The notes under the pieces: generated by a model | Told to the model about the DNA's origin: nothing | Databases searched by the model: none | Seen by the model: the letters and a program-made list of their open reading frames with translations, nothing else | Program-made: the position numbers and the translations under genes | Assembly (NCBI RefSeq): GCF_030035675.1 | Contig: NC_084482.1 | Span: 218,697,943 to 218,761,942, forward strand | DNA: 64,000 bases | Reading direction: 5' to 3' | DNA from: Rhineura floridana | Taxonomy: Eukaryota > Chordata > Lepidosauria > Squamata > Rhineuridae | Shown: piece by piece, positions 54,994 to 64,000 of the stretch | Position numbering within the stretch: position 1 is the stretch's first letter | Layout of the letters: every line of letters starts with the position of its first letter

Positions 54994-57900
54994 AACACCC
55001 AGTCCACGTGCAGGCCGGTGGACTGGGGGCAGCGTTGTATAAAGGCCCCCCAATGATCCAACCTCCCTCAAAGGGGGTGTTGGTCTTGCCTATTCGGATT
55101 ACAACTTCCAGAGGAGTGGTGTTTAATTCCACTGCCTTAATTGACAGTGGAGCCTCCACAAATTTTATTGATGCAAAGTTAGTCAAGCGTCATGGAATTT
55201 CCCGGTGGAAACTGGATGCTCCCCTAGCTGTGGAGACTATCGATGGGAGACCCCTGAAGTCAGGAGGGGTGACACAAGCCACGGAGGAAGTGAAACTTCA
55301 AATCCCTGGGCACGGAGAGTTCATTTCGCTATACGTGTCAGATCTCTCGAACTTTGAGGTGATTCTGGGAATGCCCTGGCTAGCAAAGCATGAACCCAAA
55401 ATAAGTTGGAAGGAGGCGGTGGTGTGGTTCACCTCACAGTATTGCCAGGAAAACTGTCAACCTGAAGGAATCAAGAACACCCTAGCGGGGGCAGTGCAAC
55501 AGATCGAGCAAGTGACCCTGCCGCCAAAGTATGAAGAATTCAAAGATGTGTTTGATGAAAAAGAGGCAGAGACTTTACCCCCCCACCGCCCTTACGACTG
55601 TGCGATTGACCTAGTGCCAGGAGCCAGCATCCCATCAGGGAGAATCTACTCTCTCACAGAGAATGAGAGGGAGGCCCTGAAGGAATTCCTGGATAAAAAC
55701 CTGAGGCGAGGATTCATACGCCCCTCACAATCCCCTGCTGGAGCGCCACTATTGTTTGTGAAAAAGAAGGGGGGGGAACTCAGACCCTGTAACGACTATC
55801 GCGCATTGAACCAGATCACCATCCCCAACAGCTACCTGCTGCCCCTGATCTCAGAGTTGCTGGACCGACTGCGCTCTGCAAAAATCTTCACGAAGTTGGA
55901 TTTGAGAGGAGCGTACAATCTGATCAGAATGAAGGAGGGAGATGAATGGAAAACAGGATTCTTGACCGCTTACGGACAGTATGAATACCTGGTCATGCCG
56001 TTTGGGCTTTGTGGAAGTCCAGGAATTTTTCAAAAATTCATGAACGACGTGTTTAGAGACTTGTTGGACACGTATGTAATCTGTTACTTAGATGATATCC
56101 TGGTGTTCTCAAAGAACCAGGAAGACCACAACCAGCATGTGAAGACGGTGTTGAAGAGACTGAGAGAAAATCACCTGTATGCTAAATTAGAGAAATGTGG
56201 ATTTGACCTCAAGTCTCTAGACTTCCTTGGATATCGAATCTCAGTGGAAGGCGTGGAGATGGACCCAGGGAAAGTAAGCTGCATATTGGACTGGGGCCAA
56301 CCTGTCACCAAAAAGGATGTACAACGGTTTTTGGGGTTTGCCAATTATTACAGAAAGTTCATTCCAGGGTTTTCCAAATTAACAGCTCCTCTGACTGACT
56401 GTTTAAGGGGGAAGAAGAAGTTTCAATGGACAGAGAACGCCACCGAGGCCTTTGAGGAGCTGAAGAGAAGGTTTGCTACTGAGCCCATTCTGTGCTTTGC
56501 TGATCCGAACCGCCCTTTCGTAGTGGAAGCAGATGCTTCAGATTTTGCCATCGGGGGGGTCCTGCTACAATTAGACCAAGAAGGGAAGGAGCTGCACCCC
56601 TGTGCGTACTTCTCTCGGAAGTTAAAGCCTGCAGAGAAGAACTACACAGTTTGGGAGAAGGAGCTGCTGGCCATCAAGGACTCTTTTGAAAACTGGAGAC
56701 AATACCTAGAGGGGACCTCTCATCGAATTGAAGTGCGCTCCGACCACAAGAATCTTGAAAGCCTCCAAACCGCCAGAAAGCTGAACCAGAGACAGATAAG
56801 ATGGTCCCAGTTCTTCACTAGGTTTAACTTCCAGATTACTTACCATGCCCAAGCCAAAAACCAGAGAGCGGATGCCTTATCCAGACAGCCACAATACAAA
56901 GAAAGTGAATCCGAGGACCAGCCTCAGTACGTAATCCCGCCAGAGAAATTAACATTGGGAGTATGCCAGCCATCATGGGAAGAGGAACTCAAAAAGGCAC
57001 AACAAGAAGATGCAGACATGCTAAAATATCAGCAGGAGACGGGACAAGGTCAAGACTCAGAAGTAACCTTTCACTGGAGAAATGGACTGTTATGGTTCAA
57101 AACCGCCAGATATGTGCCAGAAGGGGAATTAAGGCTCAGAATCCTACGCCAGTGTCATGATTCCATCACAGCGGGACACTTTGGGATTTACAAGACCATT
57201 CAGAACGTGGCCAAGGACTTCTGGTGGCCTAAAATGCATCGGGATATTGAGAGTTATGTAAAGTCCTGCTCTGTCTGTCTGCGGACAAAAACACAAACAG
57301 GGACACCAGCAGGACTGTTACAACCGTTGCCTGTCCCACACGAACCCTGGAAGGACCTCTCCATGGATTTTATAACTGATCTACCCAAGTCCCAAGGAAT
57401 GACAGCCATCTTAGTAGTGGTGGATCTACTTACCAAAATGGCACACTTTCTTCCTTGTGCAGGGGCCTTAGAGGCTAAAGAAACGGCCAAGTTATTCATA
57501 AAAGAAGTCTACTGGCTGCATGGATTGCCAAACAGCGTAGTCTCAGACCGAGGAACTCAGTTCACAGCCAAATTTTGGAGAGCAATGTGGAAACAGTTGC
57601 AGACGGAATTAAAACTCTCCTCCGCCCATCACCCCCAGACAGATGGGCAGACGGAACGCTTGAACGCCGTTTTGGAAAGATATTTACGAAGTTATGTGTC
57701 CTATCAACAGACTGACTGGGTATCATATTTGCATTTTGCAGAGTTCGCCTACAACAATTCTCTGCACTCCAGCACTCAACAAACCCCGTTCTTCGCTAAT
57801 TATGGATTCCATCCTAAAGTCTTTCCAAGCAGCTCAGAAGGAATGCTGGTACCGGCAGCTGAGAACTTCCTTAAGGAATTGCAAGCGGCGCAACAGACAC

Positions 57901-58863
57901 TGAAACAGCAGTTAAACGAAGCCAAAACGGAGTACAAGCGAGTTGCTGACCTGCACAGGAAGGAGGCCCCCCCCCATTCAACCGGGAGACCAGGTATGGC
58001 TGTCCACCCGCTTCCTCCAGATGCCGGGCAAATGTAGAAAATTACAAGACAAGAGGGTGGGTCCTTTCGAAATAGAAACTCAAATCAATCCCGTGGCGTA
58101 CCGACTGAAGCTGCCTGACACGTTCAAAATACATCCTGTGTTCCATCGATCCCTCTTAACGAAAGCCGCCCCTCCCAGTGAGTTACGGCCGGAGGAACCT
58201 CCCGGAGCTCCACTCCTGGTAAATGAGCAGCTTGAGTTTGAAGTTGAGGAGATCTTAGATTCCAGGATCAGACGCCACAAGCTGCAGTACTTGATTCACT
58301 GGAAAGGCTATGGGGTGGCTGACAGATCATGGGAAGATGCAGCTGATGTGCATGCTCCAGAATTGGTAAAACTTTTCCATCAACATTTTCCCCACCGTCC
58401 CAAGCCAGACAAGGGGAGGGGGGCACAGCCTGGGAGGGGGGATGGTGTCGGAAGGCAGAGCTGGGGTCCCAATCCCGGGGAGCTGGATCCCGGAGAGTTG
58501 GGAGAAGAGTATTCGGATGGATGGCAGAGGGAAGGGGGAGGAACTTCCCCCCTTTGGAGCGAAGACGAAACAGAGGAACTGCCAGTGATAAGGTCGCTTA
58601 GCGACGGGGAGCCTGAGCCCTCCCTGGACATTCTCACGCCTCCCCCTCTTTCAGGCTCAGAGCAAGAGGGGAAAGAGGGAGGGCTGCTCACAGCCGAAAA
58701 GCGGGGAGGCAGTTTACCATCAGCCCCTCCCCTATCCCCCATCCTGGAATTGGAAACTTCAGAAGAGGAGGGGGTGATGCTTCCCCCCTCACCGCGCACA
58801 CGCAGACAGCTGAAAAGACAGGAGAGAAGGGGGAAAGGCGGGCAGTACCTGAGGGGCAGTTAA
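54994..58863 (+). pseudogene. pol region of the chromovirus (fossil)
   Basis: Protease (ALIDSGASTNFIDAKLV), reverse transcriptase (FTKLDLRGAYNLIRMKEGDE, VMPFGLCGSPGIFQKFMN, YLDDILVFS), RNase H (FVVEADASDFAIGGVLLQ), integrase zinc finger and core (CHDSITAGHFGIYKTIQN, HHPQTDGQTERLNAVLERY) and a chromodomain (VEEILDSRIRRHKLQYLIHW, KGYGVADRSWEDAADVH). The open frame at its end continues into the 3' LTR. Confidence 0.92.
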
Positions 58864-59077
58864 GGAGGAGCGAAAGATTGCGCGCCCGTTTGGCCCCTTC
58901 TTAAAGAACAGGCGGGAAGAAGCCCCTTGCTCTGTCAACTTTCTCCCAATGCCGCAGGACCTGTATCCCTGTATTGCTTCATGAGAAAACGCAGTCTTTG
59001 TTTGGACATTACCCTAATAAAACACGAATTAACTACAGCCGTTGGTCTGGTTCCTGAGTCACATCCTGGGCCTGACA
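58446..59077 (+). repeat. 3' LTR of the chromovirus
   Basis: Same as 53371-53995 except for about ten base differences and two small indels, one of 6 bp near its right end. Preceded by a purine-rich tract (gggaggggggat). Confidence 0.95.
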
Positions 59078-59082
59078 GTTAT

Positions 59083-59186
59083 TTAGTTTAATTTTTGTAG
59101 ATTGTATTGCTTTCATTGATGTATTTTTATACCTGTGTTTATTTTTCTTTGTAAGCCTCCTTGAGGGCCTTTGTATTTATATAATG

Positions 59187-59246
<60 letters not shown>

Positions 59247-59247
59247 G
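59083..59247 (+). mobile_element. LINE-type 3' tail with (ATAATG)n(ATA)n
   Basis: gtaagcctccttgagggcct followed by the microsatellite 59185-59247; style of an L2-like terminus. Confidence 0.45.
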
Positions 59248-59427
59248 GGTCCCAGCTGAAAGTTGCTGAGGCGACTTCTTACACTGTCTCACCTCAATAT
59301 CTGCAAAGGGAATAGAGATGAGCACCTGGATCTTTCTTCAGCCCTTTGTGGACTGCGTCTTCCCTTCCTGGCCATTGGCATTGGCGATTGGCTGGCCTTT
59401 CTTACTCACTCAGAAACTTAGGGTTTA

Positions 59428-59800
59428 AGTACATAAGAAGAGCCTGCTGGATCAGGCCAGTGGCCCATCTAGTCCAGCATCCTGTTCTCCCAGTGGCAAA
59501 CCAGGTGCCTGGGGGAAGCCCGCAAGCAGGACCCGAGTGCAAGAACACTCTCCCCTCCTGAGGCTTCCGGCAACTGGTTTTCAGAAGCATGCTGCCTCTG
59601 ACTAGGGTGGCAGAGCACAGCCATCATGGCTAGTAGCCATTGATAGCCCTGTCCTCCATGAATTTGTCTAATCTTCTTTTAAAGCCATCCAAGCTGGTGG
59701 CCATTACTGCATCTTGTGGGAGCAAATTCCATAGTTTAACTATGCGCTGAGTAAAGAAGTACTTCCTTTTGTCTGTCCTGAATCTTTTGTTCCCACTCCT
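59428..59800 (+). repeat. CR1-type 'ggatcaggcc' repeat
   Basis: ctggatcaggccagtggccc, gaagcatgctgcctctgact, gaatttgtctaatcttcttt, cttccttttgtctgtcctga; the best copy in the window. Confidence 0.65.
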
Positions 59801-59825
59801 GTTTAAGGTGCAGGAGTTCCCGATT

Positions 59826-59893
59826 TACAGTGGCCATGCTGGCTGGGGCTGATGGGAGTTGTAGTTCAAAAAAGTAACTTTTCCAAGCTCTGG
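59826..59893. mobile_element. hAT MITE, right half
   Basis: ccatgctggctggggctgat to agtaacttttccaagctctg, the right half of the 28700-28815 type. Confidence 0.75.
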
Positions 59894-60684
59894 ATTTACC
59901 CCACCCTTCAGTATTATATCAAGAGGACTTAAGCCCACAGGAAGTCATGACATGGGAAGCTGAATAGGCACGGGTGAGAATTCCACTAAACTCGGATTTA
60001 GTACTGGATTTTTCAAAGGTCTGCGTATTCCTCATCTTTGTGGAGTGATCCTGTTTGCTCTGAACTTCAGCAGCTTTCCCTTGATTCCGCATTTCCCCCA
60101 CCTCAAATATTCCTTTGAACGTTCCTTCAAATATATTGTTCTTTTATTGATTTTACTTCCAGCCCAGCCCTGCAGTACATCTCTCCCTTTTTTTCTCTGC
60201 CACCACTTCCACTCAAATAAACAAAGTTTCAAGAAACCTTCAAGTGGGGACGAAGCAAACCAAGCCTATGATAGTCTATAATAGCAAACATGTTGAACAT
60301 CCAATTTCTCTCACACTCCTCACTTTATTCAGAAGCATCCTTTCCCATGGCCAGCTTTTCTTGCATGGCTTATTTCAATCTTGGCTCCCCCCCCAAAAAA
60401 AAACTTTGAACACACTGGGTTTTTTTACATTCAGTTTATTTTGTCATTACTGAGTTTGTTATCGGAGCACTTGTCATCACGTTCCTCAATCAAACAACAT
60501 TTTACTGTAAATGTGAAAAAGTGGACCAGAATATAGAAACACAGCTTAATAATGCCTAGCATTAGGCAAGGAGTGATCTATGATCAGAAACCCTAATCCT
60601 TACACACTGTTCATGTTGATGAGGTTGAGACAGCCTCAAACCATCTCTATATGTGAAACTTTGCACTAGATTGAGGACTCTTGT
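59894..60684. other. No gene recognised
   Basis: A/T-rich sequence, nothing identified. Confidence 0.5.
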
Positions 60685-60826
60685 GTCTGCTGGAGGCATT
60701 CAAGAGGCAGCTGGACAGCCATATATCAGGAATGCTTTGATTTGGATTCCTGGATTGAGCAGGGGGTTGGACTTGATGGCCTTGTAGGCCCCTTCCAACT
60801 CTACCTTTCTATGATTCTCTGATCCC
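60685..60826 (+). mobile_element. CR1 LINE 3' end
   Basis: ctggaggcattcaagaggca, gcagggggttggacttgatg, ending tttctatgattctctgat. Confidence 0.85.
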
Positions 60827-60959
60827 CTCAGTCTGTGTCTTCTTTTTTTCTTATTAATTTCTATTTATTATAAACATTCAACAAACATATATTTAGCTAC
60901 AAGTGGACAGCAGTGTACCAGAATCCAGATCATACACAGCACAAATATTGGGGATGTCG

Positions 60960-61188
60960 CCAGTGTGAAGTGGTTAGAGTGTTGGACTGCGACCTGGGAG
61001 ACCAAGATTCGAATCCCCATACAGCCATGAAGCTCACTGGGTGACCTTGGGCCAGTCACTGCCTCTCAGCATCAAAGGAAGGCAGTGGTAAAACCCCCTC
61101 TGAATACCGCTTACCATGAAAACCCTATTCATAGGGTCACCATAAGTTGGGATCGACTTGAAGGCAATCCATTTCCATTTTCATCCTA
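60960..61188 (+). repeat. Sauria SINE, near full length
   Basis: Head cgccagtgtgaagtggttag, B box gattcgaatc, body gaaggcagtggtaaaacccc, tail taagttgggatcgacttgaa. Confidence 0.9.
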
Positions 61189-61421
61189 ATACATTACGTT
61201 TCATTGTATTGCCTTCATCACTTCGCCACAGTAAAGGAATATTCTCACCCGTGGTGTGTGTAGAACTCAACACCTAGAGCAGACACTCCTCCTTCTTCAG
61301 TCAGTGTCAGAAACAACTGACCCCAATCTCGATGGCTGGCTGGCTTTTATAGCGATTGCTTATCTTGATCTAGGCTTTGCATATTGACATTGATACTAGA
61401 CTCTTATACCGCCCTCTCAGT

Positions 61422-62518
61422 GTGTAGGTTCTGTGCTTTATAGATTACAGCAAAGCCTTTGACTGTGTAGATCATGAAAAACTATGGAATGCTTTAAAAG
61501 AAATGGGGGTGCCACAGCATCTGATTGTCCTGAGGAGCAACCTATACTCTGGACAAGAGGCTACTGTAAGGACAGAATATGGAGAAACCGATTGGTTCCC
61601 CATTGGAAAGGGTGTGAGACAGGGGTGTATTTTATCACCCTATTTATTTAATCTATACACAGAACATATCATATGGAAAGCAGGATTGGACTAAGAAGAA
61701 GGAGGTGTGAAAACTGGAGGGAGAAATATCAATAATTTAAGATATGCAGATGATACTATACTACTAGCAGAAACCAGTAATGATTTGAATGAATGCTGAT
61801 GAAAGTTAAAGAGGAAAGCACAAAAGCAGGACTACAGCTGAACGTCAAAAAGAATAAAGTAATGACAACAGAAGATTTATGCAACTTTACAGTTGACGAG
61901 GACATTGAACTTGTCAAGGATTATCAATACCTCGGCACAATCATTAACCAAAATGGAGACAATAGTTAAGAAATCAGAAGGCGGCTAGGACTGGGGAAGG
62001 CAGCTGTGAGAGAACTAGAAAAGGTCCTCAAATGTAAAGATGTATCACTGAACACTAAAATCAGGATCATTCAGACCATGGTATTTTCAATCTCTATGTA
62101 TGGATGTGAAAGTTAGACAGTGAAAAAAGCTGATAAGAGAAAAATCAACTCATTTGAAATGTGGTGTTGGAGAAGAGCTTTGCGGATACCATGGACTGCA
62201 AAAAAGACAAATAATTAGGTATTAGAACAAATTAAATCAGAACTATCAGTAGAAGCTAAAATGATGAAACTGAGGTTATCATGCTTTGGACACATCATGA
62301 GAAGACATGATTCACTAGAAAAGACAATAATGCTGGGAAAAACAGAAGGGAGTAGAAAAAGAGGAAGGCCAAACAAGAGATGGATTGATTCCATAAAGGA
62401 AGCCACAGACCTGAACTTACAAGATCTGAACAGGGTGGTTCATGTCAGATGCTCTTGGAGGTCACTGATTCATAGGGTCGCCGTAAGTTGTAGTCGACTT
62501 GGAGGCACATAACAACAA
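61422..62518 (+). mobile_element. BovB LINE, RT to 3' end
   Basis: Starts inside the reverse transcriptase (DYSKAFDCVDHEKLWNALKE, EMGVPQHLIVLRSNLYSGQE, VRQGCILSPYLFNLYTEHI, YADDTILLAETSNDL) and runs to the shared tail and (CAA)n. Several stops and shifts. Flanked by cagtgtgtaggt on both sides (near 61406-61418 and 62519-62530), a likely target duplication. Confidence 0.9.
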
Positions 62519-63480
62519 CAGTGTGTAGGTGGGTTCTGTTTCTGCATCTTAAAGCCTATTCTCTCTTCTATCTATTCTCTATTCTCTCTTTTGATCTAAT
62601 GCACTTCTATCGACCACAAGCACTTAGGCTGACCGAATACCCAGACTCTTATCACGTGGTGATGTTTCACTGAGCACATTTGCCCTAAAATGAAAATAAA
62701 CATATTTCAAGGAAAAACAGGAGCAGTTTACTAGAGGCTTTGGAGTACACTGCATTTCATATATAATTTTCTATGCTCATGTCTAACATTAAGAACTTGA
62801 GATGACCAATATCTATAGGGAAAACATAGGTAGTCCATAACAGGTTTGTCAAGGAGGGACAGGAATTCCTCCCATCCTGTAACTCTCAAAGTACCTGCAG
62901 CGGGAGATTTCGTCCAGAGACCCAAGAGTGGTTGGATCCATGGGCATGTCTGAATGAAGCAAACACGCAGAAACTTGGTTTTTAAATTGTGCTTTAGGAG
63001 AGCAGTTTCGCATTCGAAAATATCACTCATGTTGCATCCCCTCGTCTTCCTTGAACGTGAAGTGTTACACTCAACATCTAACATGTGAGCCCTCAGGTCT
63101 TGTAGCATCTTTCAAGTCACTTGTTCAAAAACATTATTTTCTAGCAAACCATGTATCACAGCGGTTCATCTTGTGATTCTCACCTAAGGCAAATGTGGGT
63201 AAAATCACATTTTAGAAGTAATTCAGTAGATGCACTGGAAAGAAAATGGTTTAAAACACAATGCGGTGAAGCAGCGAAGTGGCACCTCATTGCACCACAG
63301 AAATACAAACACAGAGAGAAGGGGGATTTGCAAGGGGTGAATTACTTTCCAAAGCAAGTGAAACACTTCTGAGAAGGAGAATAGAAAGGCATTTTTGAAG
63401 GTATCAATTTTAAAAGGATAATTCAGGCTGAGGCCATTTCTGCAGCAGGAAAGCACAGCTTTTAAGAAGTAAAAGTAGAC
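62519..63480. other. No firm gene; one weak exon candidate
   Basis: On the minus strand near 62893-62950 the bases catgcccatggatccaacca lie between an acceptor-like tttgcttcattcag and a donor-like cag/gtactt. One frame reads MPMDPTTLGSLDEISRCR. No family was recognised and it may be chance. Confidence 0.25.
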
Positions 63481-63489
63481 ATTTTTCAG

Positions 63490-64000
63490 AGTAGAGCAGG
63501 TTCGTAGCTTGGGGGTTCTCCTAGAATCATCTCTGTCACTTGAGGCTCAGGTAGCCTCGGTGGCACGGAGTGCCTTCTACCAGCTTTGGTTGGTGGCCCA
63601 GCTGGACAGGGATAACCTGGCTTCAGTTGTCCATGCTCTGATAACCTCCAAGTTAGATTACTGCAAGGCACTCTACGTGGGGCTGCCTTTGAAGATGGTT
63701 CAGAAACTGCAGCTTGTGCAAAATGCAGCGGCCAGATTGGTAACAGGGACCAGACGGTCCGAACATATAAAACCAATTCTCTCCCACTTGCATTGGCTGC
63801 CTGTATGTTTCCAAGCTCGATTCAAGGTGCTGGTTTTAACCTATAAAGCTTTACACGGCTTGGGACCACAATACCTGATGGAACGCCTCTCCAGACACGA
63901 GCCCACCCATACACTATGTTCAACATCCAAGGCCCTCCTCCGGGTGCCTACTCGGAGGGAAGCTGGGAGTCTGGCCTTCTCATTGGTGGCCCCTAAATTA
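63490..64000 (+). mobile_element. L2-like LINE, RT C-terminal region, runs off the window
   Basis: Close to 18400-19262: caggttcgtagcttgggggt, LDYCKALYVGLPLKMVQKLQ, LVQNAAARLVTGTRRSEH, LHWLPVCFQARFKVLVLTYK. A few breaks; the 3' end lies beyond 64000. Confidence 0.9.

Larger units (their letters stand above)
53371..59077 (+). mobile_element. Ty3/gypsy chromovirus, nearly whole (fossil)
   Basis: A 5.7-kb LTR element flanked by the 5-bp target duplication gttat (53366-53370 and 59078-59082). Parts in order: 5' LTR, gag with a zinc knuckle, pol with protease, reverse transcriptase, RNase H, integrase and chromodomain, a purine-rich tract, 3' LTR. The chromodomain marks the chromovirus branch, as in vertebrate Sushi-like elements. 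It looks almost whole, with about one break in its coding part. By eye the LTRs differ at about ten bases in 625 plus two small indels, so it is young, of the order of a few million to ten million years depending on the rate assumed. Confidence 0.95.

Noticed and set aside
1-64000. CRISPR arrays, operons, bacterial-type promoters
   Set aside because: The regular short repeats here are eukaryotic microsatellites, and the split genes and SINE/LINE content show vertebrate nuclear DNA.

Overview
The window looks like nuclear DNA of a squamate reptile (lizard or snake). The evidence is the repeat content: Sauria SINEs, 5S rRNA-headed SINEs, BovB (RTE) LINEs sharing the Sauria SINE tail, abundant L2-like and CR1 LINE ends, hAT-type MITEs, a Penelope-like element and a chromodomain Ty3/gypsy element. 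There is also a vomeronasal type-2 receptor (V2R), a family strongly expanded in squamates. There are no operons; genes are split by introns and most of the DNA is repeat.

Layout. 1-5 kb: a SCAN-domain exon on the minus strand (1566-1982) among SINEs, one of them split by a complete hAT insertion (2607-3653). 5-13.6 kb: LINE, SINE and MITE debris and a short CpG-rich stretch with promoter-like motifs (about 9595-9900). 13.6-23.7 kb: a plus-strand gene with a GC-rich first exon coding a trihelix (Myb/SANT-like) DNA-binding domain, two similar middle exons lying in a local tandem duplication, and a last exon with a stop. Its four exons join in frame to 253 codons. 24-28.9 kb: repeats, including a BovB endonuclease fragment.

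28.9-51.7 kb: a six-exon V2R pseudogene on the minus strand. Exon 6 (seven-helix domain) is at 28936-29844 and exon 1 (signal peptide) at 51493-51713. Reading phases agree at four of the five junctions, but there is a stop in exon 1 and a frameshift in exon 6. Its 12-kb first intron holds a Penelope-like element with GIY-YIG endonuclease, a 128-bp hairpin and a nearby inverted dimer of its 3' end, a probable solo retroviral LTR, a 2.2-kb hAT element without transposase, and a 1.3-kb element with 279-bp inverted repeats.

51.7-64 kb: a nearly whole, young Ty3/gypsy chromovirus (53371-59077) with 5-bp target duplications, then CR1, Sauria SINE, BovB and L2 copies.

The most unusual items are the trihelix gene with duplicated phase-symmetric exons and an apparently transposon-derived C-terminus, and the foldback structures of the Penelope-like element. 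All calls rest on reading the sequence; no database search was possible.
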